DNA from: Calothrix sp. NIES-4105
GTDB lineage: Bacteria > Cyanobacteriota > Cyanobacteriia > Cyanobacteriales > Nostocaceae
Direction of reading: 5' to 3'
NCBI RefSeq assembly: GCF_002368415.1
Contig: NZ_AP018290.1
Span: forward strand, 4,911,614-4,975,613
Length of the DNA stretch: 64,000 bases
Position numbers and translations under genes: made by a program. This document shows positions 1-8,586 of the stretch, one piece after another. The notes under the pieces were generated by a model. The model made no database searches. It had not been told where the DNA came from and worked only from the letters and a program-made list of their open reading frames with translations. Position 1 is the first letter of the stretch; each line of letters begins with the position of its first letter.

Positions 1-117
1 CTATTTACAAATTTTCAGTATATCCTTTTAGCATTTGTAAACTTAAACTTTTTATAATTATCTACACGAGTCTAACTTTGATATTATTTACTATGTCAAA
101 AGTAAAATACTCAAGAA

Positions 118-627
118 ATGGTAAGGAAAAAGCGACCAAGAGAACATATAATAGCAGATTTAAGTGTTAATTCTGTTGAACGATATGTGTTTTTATGTGG
201 TTACTCTGTAGAACGCATTGAGTATGATTATGGCTATGACTTACTAATCTTTACTTATAATGCTGATGGTGAAATAGAAAATGGTCAGATTTATATACAA
301 TTAAAGGCTACAGATTCGCTTTCTGTACTTGCAGACCAAAAAACTATTACTTTTACCCTCGCACGCTCAGACTTAGAGCTATGGTTATCTGAGCCGATGC
401 CATGTATCTTAATTATATATGACGCAAAAGATAGTCAAGCTTATTGGCTCTATTTACAAGCATACTTTGAAAGCTTAGAGGGATTTGACCTATCCAAGGC
501 TGGCGAAAGTGTAACAGTTCGCTTATCTAAACATAATATATTAAATAGACAAGCTGTTAAAATATTTGCTAAATTGAAAAATGATGTTCTCAGCCAACTA
601 CAAGGAGTAATTCGTCACAATGGTTAG
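118..627 (+). CDS. DUF4365 domain protein, PD-(D/E)XK nuclease-like
   Basis: 169 aa. The N-terminal half carries DYGYDLLIFTY followed about 20 residues later by GQIYIQLKAT. This D...QxK spacing is what DUF4365 proteins show, and that family is thought to have a restriction-endonuclease (PD-(D/E)XK) fold. No signal peptide or membrane segment is visible, so a cytosolic nuclease-like protein is inferred. The ATG is preceded only by a weak AAGA. The 3' end overlaps the next gene by 8 bases, so the two are probably co-translated. DUF4365 genes are common in defence and accessory regions, and the subtilase/ATPase pair downstream fits that. Catalytic activity is inferred, not shown. Confidence 0.7.
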   Translation: MVRKKRPREHIIADLSVNSVERYVFLCGYSVERIEYDYGYDLLIFTYNADGEIENGQIYIQLKATDSLSVLADQKTITFTLARSDLELWLSEPMPCILIIYDAKDSQAYWLYLQAYFESLEGFDLSKAGESVTVRLSKHNILNRQAVKIFAKLKNDVLSQLQGVIRHNG

Positions 628-871
628 AGAAATAAAGTTTACAGAACTAGAACAGTTGCTTTTAAGTATAGGTTTTGTAACAATACCAACAACTGGTTCA
701 CAGAAAGTTTATCAGTATCCATCATCTGGTGCATTAGTTGTTTTGCCTGGTTACGAGCAACAAGCGTATGTACGAACAGTGCATTTAGTAGCTGTACGTC
801 GGATATTATCAGAAAATGGCTTAATGGATAGCGATAAATTCAATCATTTTTTGAACAAATTAGCCAGCTAG
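620..871 (+). CDS. HicA/YcfA-like small protein (possible mRNA interferase toxin)
   Basis: 83 aa. The layout FTELEQLLLSIGF, then GSQKVYQYP, then a short strand and a C-terminal helix matches the dsRBD-like fold of HicA toxins. These usually carry GSH(H) at the catalytic site; here the tripeptide is GSQ, so the catalytic His is replaced. It overlaps the DUF4365 gene by 8 bases. No HicB antitoxin follows, because the next gene is on the opposite strand. It may be a catalytically dead HicA domain serving the DUF4365 protein rather than a free toxin. The family call is moderately sure. Confidence 0.55.
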   Translation: MVREIKFTELEQLLLSIGFVTIPTTGSQKVYQYPSSGALVVLPGYEQQAYVRTVHLVAVRRILSENGLMDSDKFNHFLNKLAS

Positions 872-942
872 CTACAATATTACTAAGTATAGTTTAGTTT
901 TATTTCAGGCGCCTGTGTATAAATATAACTTAAATAGTAAAT

Positions 943-3537
943 TTATATTTCCACCTGTGTTGGAATTTCTAGTTTTACTTGAGCTTCGACAAAAGAGGTG
1001 TAAATAGGAATATTAGCTTGGGTACTTTCAAAGCTAATAGCCAAAGAATATGGAACCGTCGCATCAGGGTCATTGTTCCAACCTTTATGTCCTACCACCG
1101 CAATACAAAAAGCTTCTGTTAATTCAAATGACTTTACATAAGTCCAATCTTTTTGAATAGTTCCAGCGCTTCTGGAGACATCTCTAACTATTCCATGATT
1201 ATTTTGTTTACCAAGCATCCATTTAAAAATACCATCTCCTTTGTCAGTATCATCAGGTGCATCATGTTCTTTTAAAATCCTTGCCAGAAAACGCTCTGGG
1301 TCTTCTCCCTTACCACTACAATCCCAATCTAACCAAGTTGAAAGGTACTTTCTACGATTTCTACGTGTTCGACGTGGTTGTGCTTTGTACGACAAAGTAA
1401 CTTCTACTAAAATCTCAAGTTCCTCACCTGGAGAACGTAATTGTTCTGGCAATTTAACTTGGTAAACATGAGCTTGCCTAGCTTTTAGACGACGCTCTCC
1501 TCTTGTAATTAATGTAACGCGATTAGGAAAATTACCTAACGCGCGGTTTATGTTGGGAATGCCATAACCTATTTGCCGCAGAACTTGCAGTTTATTTACA
1601 TTAGAAGACATTGCCCATTCTGGCCATTGGGCTGATTGTACTATTAATGCACGATATAAAAGACAACTTTCATCCCTGAACTCAGCAGCAAGACATGCTG
1701 CAATATGGCTGACTTTCGGTGCAGCAAACGATGTTCCAACATTATCAGAGGCAACCGCCGGACCACCACTTAAAGTTGAGCGTACTAATTCGGGGCAAAC
1801 TTCTTTCGGGCTAGTAATGTCAGGTGGTGTACCTTGATTTTTTACAAAATCGCCACCATACTCAACAACTTCAGGCTTAATCGTAGACCAAATTCCTAAG
1901 CCAGAACATGAAAAGGCTGAAGGTTGATCTTTTTGTGATACAGAAGAACACGGCGGTACTTTATAAGAAATTGAGGAAACTGAGCCAACGGTTAATGCTT
2001 GAAAACTTTGTGCAGGGTTAGCGATTCTACAAGAATTTTCGAGAAGATAATCTGGATATTGCCGATTTGCTGCAAAATGGTCTTGAATAGATAATCTCGT
2101 AGAGCCTATTTTCCCATTTAATGGTAAATTACCTGCTGCCACAACAAAAAGAATATCTTGTTCCCATGTAAGATTATCGATAGTTGATGCCCAAGCACTC
2201 ATGTATTGAGTTTGACAAGCAACAGCACCTGTTACAGAATGGTTAAAAATTCTTGTTCCTGTTTGTTTGTGATAAACTCCTACAATTTCGCCAAGCAAAT
2301 TAGGGGGATATAATTGTTTAGGAAGTTTGCAGTCAGCATCAAGAACTCTTGCGTTTTGAATCCAGCAAACAGCTTTTTCACTGCCAGTTCTGGGTATTGT
2401 ATTAGGGTAAATTATGGCGCCAGCAACTCTAGTACCATGTCCTCCATTTTTAACGCCATCAGCCGTTATATGAATTTCTCCTGGTACCCAAGACCTTGAA
2501 CTTGCTGAGTCAATAGCTGCTCTCAAAAGAGAGTGTCGTTCTTGAATACCACTATCTATAACACAAACTTTAGGAGCATTATTATCTGGCTTTTCTAAAC
2601 TAAATGCGGGGGTATTATCATCAGATGAAGTACTTTCTATAATTATTTCAGCAAACTCATCGGGTTCACTAACATCAAATATATAGGGGAAGTTAAAAAC
2701 TAAATCTTTTAATCCTTGACCAGAAATTTGAATTCTACATGAAAAGCTGTCAGGTAGTTTAGCTCCATTCGGGATATCTGCCTCCACGAACGAACTTGTA
2801 ATTCTCCCATTATATGTTTCAACAAAACTTGTTAAATCTTGCTGCCTCTCAAATGCTAAATCATCCCATTCGTCATAAGTTGCATCACGTTTACTTATCC
2901 ATTTATTAACTCTGTTAGAGTATTTTTCATTACTTTCATCAGGCTTCTGTTCTGGAAAATCAGGAAACCGAGACTTAGCACCGATGCAGGAAATACCTAC
3001 ATCAACAGTATATATTTGTTCATCTCTAATTTGCTCCCATTCATTTAGTAATTCTGCTGATAGAATATACTCAGGTCGTCGGCTACCATCAATAATATCC
3101 CAAATCTCAGAGATTTTATTGCCACCTTTTTGTTGCTGAATAAATAGTTCTATCTTTTTCTGTAACTCGCTAAACTCCGGGTCATTCGCTGAAGCACCAA
3201 TAATATATCCATTCTCTAATTCAGCAACTACTTCAATACCAAACTTTCGTAAATCATTTGAATCAAAAGCTGTAGGGTCAATCTGTAATATGATAGGCTT
3301 CGATTTTTCAGAGAGCGAGGGCTTGCTTTCTTTTTCTCGTTGTTCTTGAGTATATTGCCAATCACTTATTAAAAAGTCTAAAGAACTCTTTAAGCGTTTT
3401 CCATGCCCCTGACGATTACTGAGATTTGCAGCCGTTTGGGGATTTTGTTTCCTTCCTACCGATGTAAAAGGTTTAGCACTTCCTTCTATTATCAATTGAA
3501 GTTGAATATGTGGTAATCGTTCGGGGCGTTCAACCAT
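943..3537 (-). CDS. ietS: Subtilisin-like serine protease, IetS-like (anti-phage IetAS)
   Basis: 864 aa S8 peptidase. The catalytic triad is visible: D328 in VCVIDSGI, H367 in GGHGTRVAG, S603 in VGTSFAAP, with the oxyanion Asn N470 in VVAAGN. A 320-residue N-terminal region of unknown fold precedes the protease, and a 200-residue tail follows. There is no signal peptide, so it should act in the cytosol, unlike secreted subtilases. It lies 28 bases after an AAA ATPase gene in the same direction. An ATPase plus subtilase pair of these sizes is the architecture of IetAS, described as a plasmid-incompatibility locus and later shown to act against phages. Assignment to IetAS is by architecture; the target protein is unknown. 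Confidence 0.8.
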   Translation of the reverse strand: MVERPERLPHIQLQLIIEGSAKPFTSVGRKQNPQTAANLSNRQGHGKRLKSSLDFLISDWQYTQEQREKESKPSLSEKSKPIILQIDPTAFDSNDLRKFGIEVVAELENGYIIGASANDPEFSELQKKIELFIQQQKGGNKISEIWDIIDGSRRPEYILSAELLNEWEQIRDEQIYTVDVGISCIGAKSRFPDFPEQKPDESNEKYSNRVNKWISKRDATYDEWDDLAFERQQDLTSFVETYNGRITSSFVEADIPNGAKLPDSFSCRIQISGQGLKDLVFNFPYIFDVSEPDEFAEIIIESTSSDDNTPAFSLEKPDNNAPKVCVIDSGIQERHSLLRAAIDSASSRSWVPGEIHITADGVKNGGHGTRVAGAIIYPNTIPRTGSEKAVCWIQNARVLDADCKLPKQLYPPNLLGEIVGVYHKQTGTRIFNHSVTGAVACQTQYMSAWASTIDNLTWEQDILFVVAAGNLPLNGKIGSTRLSIQDHFAANRQYPDYLLENSCRIANPAQSFQALTVGSVSSISYKVPPCSSVSQKDQPSAFSCSGLGIWSTIKPEVVEYGGDFVKNQGTPPDITSPKEVCPELVRSTLSGGPAVASDNVGTSFAAPKVSHIAACLAAEFRDESCLLYRALIVQSAQWPEWAMSSNVNKLQVLRQIGYGIPNINRALGNFPNRVTLITRGERRLKARQAHVYQVKLPEQLRSPGEELEILVEVTLSYKAQPRRTRRNRRKYLSTWLDWDCSGKGEDPERFLARILKEHDAPDDTDKGDGIFKWMLGKQNNHGIVRDVSRSAGTIQKDWTYVKSFELTEAFCIAVVGHKGWNNDPDATVPYSLAISFESTQANIPIYTSFVEAQVKLEIPTQVEI

Positions 3538-3565
3538 TTATTTCTCCAGAAAAACCAAACTATTT

Positions 3566-4567
3566 TCAGTTCACTTTGATTTCTGCAATAGCTTCTTCTA
3601 AGTGTTCCTGAATTACTAGCTCCTCCCGTTCTAGGATTGCTCGTTTCGCAGCATCTTGTGCAACCCTTACAACTTGAGCAGCAGAAAAACCATCCATCAG
3701 TTTAATAATATTAGACCAGTTTACGGCGCCTACTTCAAGAGCAGATAGTGTTTCTTTTAGTATAAATTCTAGCTCGTTTTCTCCTGGTTTGGGAACTTCT
3801 ATCAAATCATCAAATCGTCTCCAAAGCGCTATATCCAGAGTTTTATTCAAATTCGTTGCAGCTACTAAAAGTCCAGATGATGGTTCATACTCATCTAAAA
3901 TTTGCAAAAATGTGTTAACGACCCGTTTAATTTCACCTACTTCTTGAAAGTCCTCTCTTGATTTAGCGATAGAATCACACTCATCAAGAAACAATAGGCA
4001 TGGTTTTTTTGATGCTTCTTCAAACACGAGCCTTAAATTACTGGCTGTCTCACCTAAAAAAGATGATACCATTGCATCAAATCTAACTTTGATTAAAGGT
4101 AAACCCGTATTCCAAGCTAAACGTTCAGCCCCTAATGTCTTACCACAGCCAGGAGAACCATATAATAGAATTTTTTGCCGATAACGCAGTCCGTAATGGG
4201 CTAACCTGTCTCTAGCTGCATACTCACGTTCAATTCGACGGAACCGTTTCTCAATATTTTGAGGCAATATCATATGGTGCCGTAGTTTTTCTCTCGGTAC
4301 GGCACTTACTAAAGGTATATTAAGTCTTTTGCTGGTAGGTAGCTCGCTTAAAGCTTGTAAGTTCTCTGGTGGAGATAATGTCTGCTCGCCGCTTGAAGAT
4401 GATTTTTCTTTTCGGCTCTTTCTAGTAATATTCTCTAATTGATCTGCTAAGAGTGTATGCCCTTTGTCGCGCTCTTCCTCTATCACTAAGCTCGTGAGCT
4501 TATCAATTGCTTCAGTGTCTGAGCTAGCAATCGCTCTAAACAGTCTTTTGAGAAGCTCTGCCTTCAT
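3566..4567 (-). CDS. ietA: AAA ATPase, IetA-like partner of the subtilase
   Basis: About 333 aa from the chosen ATG. Walker A is GSPGCGKT, Walker B is LLFLDECDS, sensor 1 is VAATN and an arginine-finger-like RR follows in ALWRRFDDL, so this is a classical AAA ATPase with a small C-terminal helical lid. The N-terminal 90 residues are helical and charged. I prefer the ATG at 4567 over the in-frame ATG at 4579 because GAGAGG sits 5 bases before it. The pair is transcribed ATPase first, protease second. In IetAS the ATPase is thought to control or feed the protease; that role is inferred here. Confidence 0.8.
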   Translation of the reverse strand: MKAELLKRLFRAIASSDTEAIDKLTSLVIEEERDKGHTLLADQLENITRKSRKEKSSSSGEQTLSPPENLQALSELPTSKRLNIPLVSAVPREKLRHHMILPQNIEKRFRRIEREYAARDRLAHYGLRYRQKILLYGSPGCGKTLGAERLAWNTGLPLIKVRFDAMVSSFLGETASNLRLVFEEASKKPCLLFLDECDSIAKSREDFQEVGEIKRVVNTFLQILDEYEPSSGLLVAATNLNKTLDIALWRRFDDLIEVPKPGENELEFILKETLSALEVGAVNWSNIIKLMDGFSAAQVVRVAQDAAKRAILEREELVIQEHLEEAIAEIKVN

Positions 4568-4725
4568 AATGCCTCTCATCCTATAATAATTTTTATAGTA
4601 TTATTGTATCATGAAATGAGTTTTGAGAAAAAGAATATATTGAAATCATACACCTAAAAGCAGTTTTAGGTAAAATAAAATTCAGCATTGATAAGTGCAG
4701 CCTACCTTAGCTAACTCCTTGTCTA

Positions 4726-4758
4726 TGTTGGGTTCCGCAAAGCTTCACCCAACCTACG
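4726..4758. repeat. Interspersed inverted repeat, GTTGGGT...ACCCAACCTAC type
   Basis: TGTTGGGT and ACCCAACCTAC flank a variable centre. Related copies sit near 45870-45898 and 53313-53345. It is a dispersed intergenic repeat. Confidence 0.6.
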
Positions 4759-4806
4759 ATTGCTACTTCATTTTTCAGTCCATTTTAATGGACTTATGCC
4801 CCAACG

Positions 4807-4827
4807 CCTATAGCTGAAAGCTATAGG
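4807..4827 (-). terminator. Hairpin just downstream of the methylase gene
   Basis: Perfect 8-bp stem CCTATAGC / GCTATAGG around a TGAAA loop, 14 bases beyond the end of the minus-strand methylase gene. There is no clear U-tract, so it may instead protect the 3' end. Confidence 0.45.
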
Positions 4828-4840
4828 TGGGTATAAGCGT

Positions 4841-6892
4841 TCATAATGCTAATCCTTCCTCAAGTCTTTTTAATTCTTCATCAAGTGCTGCAATTTCGTC
4901 TAAAATTTCTTCAACACTCCTTAATTTCTCTGGCTGATAAAAGACTTTGTTAAAGTTAATTTCTACCCCTACTACGTTTTCTAAATACTCAAATGGCTTG
5001 GTAATATACTTTGCCATAAATGCTTCAATTGCTGCCTGATTTGCTGTCTCATCTCTATGGAAAGGTATAATTTCATAATCTTTCTGATAATCCGGCGCCA
5101 ATTCTACAGTTATTTCAATCCTTTCTGACTGGGTTTTCGTCCCTTTCTTAAACGCTGCTTTGACCACAATTTTACCGCAACCCAATGCTTCCTGCTTATC
5201 CAATGTCTCTTTAATCAGCGTTTCTCTGTCAGCATCAAACCGATACAAAGCTTTTTCTGTAATTACCTTTAAGGGTTGCTCTTTATAGTCCAGAGAATAA
5301 ATAAACGGCTTAATATCTAGCTCAAATGCCTCAATGAACGAGCCAAACCGTTGCGAATCGTAATCTGTAATTGTAAATTCTGTTAGTGTTCTTTCCCCAT
5401 TGTCTAACTTTAACGGCGCCAGTTTCATGCTAGTTTTACCTTCTTTCAACCGACTTGCAAAAGTTTTGCCTTGCTCATCTACATTTGTGAGCATTATTGC
5501 CTGTTTGTTAAAATAGAAAAATTCCTTATCAAACACGCGCGCATATTCATTGTCTACAAAGTTTGTCAGAGTTTCCACAATCTCTATACGGTTGGTTTCA
5601 TCCACCTCTTTCCGCTTCGAGCCTTTATTTTTCTTCAGTGGTTTAAACTTCTCACTCGCATTAATCAACATTACTTTATCTTGACATTTTGCTGATTTAT
5701 GCTTATTCAAGACCCAGAGATATGTATAAATGCCCGTGTTAAAAAACTCATCAGTCGGTAACTGAATTATCGCTTCTACAAAATCACAATCTAGCATCCA
5801 TTTACGTATATTACTCTCTGCCGAACCTGCATCCCCGCTAAACAGGGTCGAACCATTATGAACTACAACTCCCATACCATTTGCATTTAACTTTGATATT
5901 AGATGCTGCATAAATAATAACTGACCATCAGAAATTGATGGCAGATATTTAAATCGCTGGGTTTTGTCGTTTTCAATATCCTTTTGATAACCCTTCCAAC
6001 TCACCCCATAGGGAGGATTTGCAATCACTACATCAAATTCATCGTTATAAAACTTATCATCTGTAAGGGTATTTCCATGCTCTATTTTGGAATCGACCCG
6101 AAACCGACTTTCAATTTTTGCCAGCGCGTATAGTGCATCATTCCAGTCTTGCCCAAAAGTTTGGGTTAGTCGCTTAGACCTTTGATGGATTCTATCTTCC
6201 ACCCCAAACAACAAATTACCACCACCACACGTGCAGTCGTAAATTTTTAGTAGCTTATCTGAGTCCTTAATCTTAGAAGCAATAATCTCCGCAATCAGCC
6301 CAATTACATCATCCGGTGTGTACTGTTCCCCTGCCGTTTCCGCCGAAATATCCGCCCATCGCCGCTTAATATGCTCTTCCAGCGTCGTAATTGCCGAGTT
6401 ATCAAAAGCTTTAAGGTTAATACTGCTCCATTCTTTCGTGTAGCCTAACAGTACCTTTTTCGCTTTTAGCTTGGTAATCACCCCTTTAATATCGAGAAAC
6501 TTCTCACCTTCCGTTGCATCAACCCCCAACAGGTCTTTTGTTTCTCCATCAAAACCCCGCAAATATGCTTCAAAGTCTACATCAAAGGATTTATCATTTT
6601 TACAAATGTCCTTTAGGGTTTGGTTCTTCTCAAAAATATAAACGTTATAGCCTTGTCCTTTATCCTCAATAAGCTCCGTTAAATCTCCTAGTGCAATTTC
6701 TGCTAATGCCGCTTCCCCAATTTCCGCCTTTAATTCATCAAACATCCTCACCAAGCGGCTTTCGATCATCACCAGTGCAAAAAACGGCATCATATAGGAC
6801 GGCCATTCTGACTCCTTGATGCCGCAACCCCGCAGCAAATCGGCAGTTGCCCAAATATTTGATTCGTATTGGAGGATGTTATTGACAGTCAT
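4841..6892 (-). CDS. Orphan type I restriction-modification N6-adenine methylase (HsdM-like)
   Basis: 683 aa class I SAM-dependent methylase. The catalytic motif NPPY is at residues 292-295 and the SAM-binding motif I is DCTCGGG, upstream of it. The usual type I sequence there is close to DPACGSG, so this is a divergent but recognisable form. An N-terminal helical region of about 180 residues and a 250-residue C-terminal part flank the catalytic domain. No HsdS specificity or HsdR restriction gene lies on either side, so its DNA target and partner are unknown. It may be a regulatory orphan methylase, or it may use a distant HsdS. It sits next to the IetAS-like pair, which suggests a small defence island. 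Start ATG at 6892. Confidence 0.75.
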   Translation of the reverse strand: MTVNNILQYESNIWATADLLRGCGIKESEWPSYMMPFFALVMIESRLVRMFDELKAEIGEAALAEIALGDLTELIEDKGQGYNVYIFEKNQTLKDICKNDKSFDVDFEAYLRGFDGETKDLLGVDATEGEKFLDIKGVITKLKAKKVLLGYTKEWSSINLKAFDNSAITTLEEHIKRRWADISAETAGEQYTPDDVIGLIAEIIASKIKDSDKLLKIYDCTCGGGNLLFGVEDRIHQRSKRLTQTFGQDWNDALYALAKIESRFRVDSKIEHGNTLTDDKFYNDEFDVVIANPPYGVSWKGYQKDIENDKTQRFKYLPSISDGQLLFMQHLISKLNANGMGVVVHNGSTLFSGDAGSAESNIRKWMLDCDFVEAIIQLPTDEFFNTGIYTYLWVLNKHKSAKCQDKVMLINASEKFKPLKKNKGSKRKEVDETNRIEIVETLTNFVDNEYARVFDKEFFYFNKQAIMLTNVDEQGKTFASRLKEGKTSMKLAPLKLDNGERTLTEFTITDYDSQRFGSFIEAFELDIKPFIYSLDYKEQPLKVITEKALYRFDADRETLIKETLDKQEALGCGKIVVKAAFKKGTKTQSERIEITVELAPDYQKDYEIIPFHRDETANQAAIEAFMAKYITKPFEYLENVVGVEINFNKVFYQPEKLRSVEEILDEIAALDEELKRLEEGLAL

Positions 6893-7045
6893 GTAGCAGT
6901 CTTTTGCTCAAGGGTAGAAATCAGTAATACCCATTTTGACAGGGAAATTAGAAAATATACAACATGTGTAACATCATTAGATATTTAATCAGAACGCAAC
7001 GCACGTGCTAACTGCGAACATGGAATATAGTACAACATCTAATTT

Positions 7046-7103
7046 ATTCGGTTTTCACTACTTTTTATTCCGGAAAACCGAATCTATATGAGAAAAAAGT
7101 AGT
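7046..7103. other. Two overlapping, mutually exclusive inverted repeats
   Basis: ATTCGGTTTTC (7046-7056) pairs perfectly with GAAAACCGAAT (7073-7083). The loop element ACTACTTTTT (7057-7066) pairs perfectly with AAAAAGTAGT (7094-7103). The two stems interleave, so they cannot easily form together. Confidence 0.6.
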
Positions 7104-7123
7104 ATTTAAGTTCGTTCTAAAAG

Positions 7124-7189
7124 GGTGGGCAGTGCCCACCTTACAGCAACTAGTCGAAGCGCGTTACTACAGCAACTAGTCGGAGCGCG
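7124..7189. repeat. Hairpin GGTGGGCA-g-TGCCCACC followed by a 26-base direct repeat
   Basis: The near-perfect palindrome at 7124-7140 is followed by two copies of ACAGCAACTAGTCGRAGCGCG at 7143-7163 and 7169-7189. The second lies 5 bases before the muramidase stop codon. The palindrome recurs at 22480-22496, where it sits just beyond another gene end. Confidence 0.65.
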
Positions 7190-7193
7190 CGAC

Positions 7194-8000
7194 TTAAGCC
7201 CAAAGCAAAGTTGTCCAAGTTTTAATTCCGACGATACCATCAGTTTGTAGATTATTTGCTTTTTGAAAGTTGACAACGGCAGTTTTGGTTTTAAGATCAA
7301 AATAGCCGTTGACATTTCCCGGCGCCATTTCAGGTTTTTTAAAGTTTGTTAAATATAATTGAACTTCTTTAACTCGGTTTCCTGATGAACCTATTTGAAC
7401 AGGGTTAAATCTATTTAGGTCTGCCTTACGACTAACTCCTGCAATATTGCTCACATCACCTTCATATTGATGAATAAGGTAATTTCCACTTCCCCAAGTA
7501 CTAGGTATTAGTGACTCTGTGACACTGTATTCAGCAATCCACAATGGATATGCATTAAAATCAGAAGGGTTGCCAAGAGTTTCAATCCAAAAATTAGGAT
7601 ATGTGTAAATAATTGGCTTAATTTTTCTTTTTGTTTGTTATAAAAGCGCTTTCTCAACCTCCGCAAGCCATAATTTCATTTTGGCAATGATAGTGCTACG
7701 ACTTGCACTATCATCAACTTCTACATCAAACGCTGGTGGTAAATCTCCTGGCTCAAATTTACCTACTGTTTTAATAAATTCGCGCGCTTGTTGTACAGGG
7801 TCAGAAGTGCGTGGATGAAAAAAGTGATAGGCGCCGCGAAGAATGCCGTGTTTTTTCATATTCGACCAATGTCCAGCAAAGGCATCATCTTTAATGCTAA
7901 CACCTTCTGTTGCTTTGACATAAGCAAAAGTTTTACCAGAATTTTTAACGGCAGCCCAATCAACGGCGCCGTCACCTTCATAAACATCAATACCAAACAT
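7194..8000 (-). pseudogene. GH25 muramidase with C-terminal peptidoglycan-binding domain, interrupted by a stop codon
   Basis: The N-terminal part (MFGIDVYEGDGAVDW, KATEGV, GAYHFFHP) and FDVEV, which contains the Asp-x-Glu catalytic pair, identify a glycoside hydrolase family 25 lysozyme that cleaves peptidoglycan glycans. After EKALL a TAA at 7638-7640 stops translation. The same frame continues with IKPIIYTYPNFW, PLWIAEYS and a PF01471-type peptidoglycan-binding domain ending FQKANNLQTDGIVGIKTWTTLLWA. Compared with the related gene at 38438-40192, six or seven extra residues sit at the break, so a small insertion probably brought in the stop. There is no signal peptide. As it stands, only a 120-residue fragment with the catalytic half of the barrel would be made. 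Confidence 0.8.
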
Positions 8001-8586
8001 ATTCTTTCCTCAGTAAAATTTTCAACGTTTAGTTTATTTGATAAAAATATAAATTTACATACAAATTTATCTCAAATTGTAATTGCTTATTTGAGTTTAA
8101 AAAGCATATAAAACAACATATAAAATAATTTAATTTACTTTATTAAAAGTGATTGATGGAGCGTGAAAGCTATTTGACTGACTTTTGTGAGTGTTGATTG
8201 TCGGCGCCCTCTGGGCTTCAAACAGGGGTTGGAGGAGAGGTAAAAATTATGCTTGACATATCCACTCGAAAAGGGTAATACTAGATTCCAGTAGTAAATT
8301 ACAAAGATTATGTTTACCAAGCAGCTACCCCTACAAGTAACTTCTAGCCACCTACTAGGGCTAGGGCTACTACTATGCCTTGGTTAAGTAATTACTAAAA
8401 GTTTTATACATCTAAATAGTACTTGCATTGGAGATACATATGCTATTTCATCAATCGCTCAAGGTATTGCTGCGACTAATTACGGGTTGCTAGGTTTGGT
8501 TTTAGTGGCAACAGTAGCAGCCCTATTTTTATCCAACTCGCCACAATGCCTTGTAACTAGAGAAATTATCAATAAAGGAATTCACG
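8001..8586. other. Intergenic region with a possible membrane-protein remnant
   Basis: No complete gene is supported. On the plus strand an open stretch of about 65 codons ending at 8597 reads GLLGLVLVATVAALFLSN, a typical transmembrane segment. It has no ATG or GTG start and runs into the leuA start, so it looks like the tail of a lost membrane protein. AAAGGA at about 8575 is the ribosome-binding site of the next gene. Confidence 0.35.

Noticed and set aside
7046-7103. H-type pseudoknot
   Set aside because: The two 5' arms touch, leaving no bases to cross a 10-bp stem, so I treat the stems as alternatives.
8135-8320. 61-codon minus-strand ORF
   Set aside because: No family features, no ribosome-binding site, and composition like the surrounding intergenic DNA.
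8340-8420. tRNA-like inverted repeats before leuA
   Set aside because: Short CTAGGGCTAGGGCTA repeats do not fold into a cloverleaf and no anticodon arm can be drawn.
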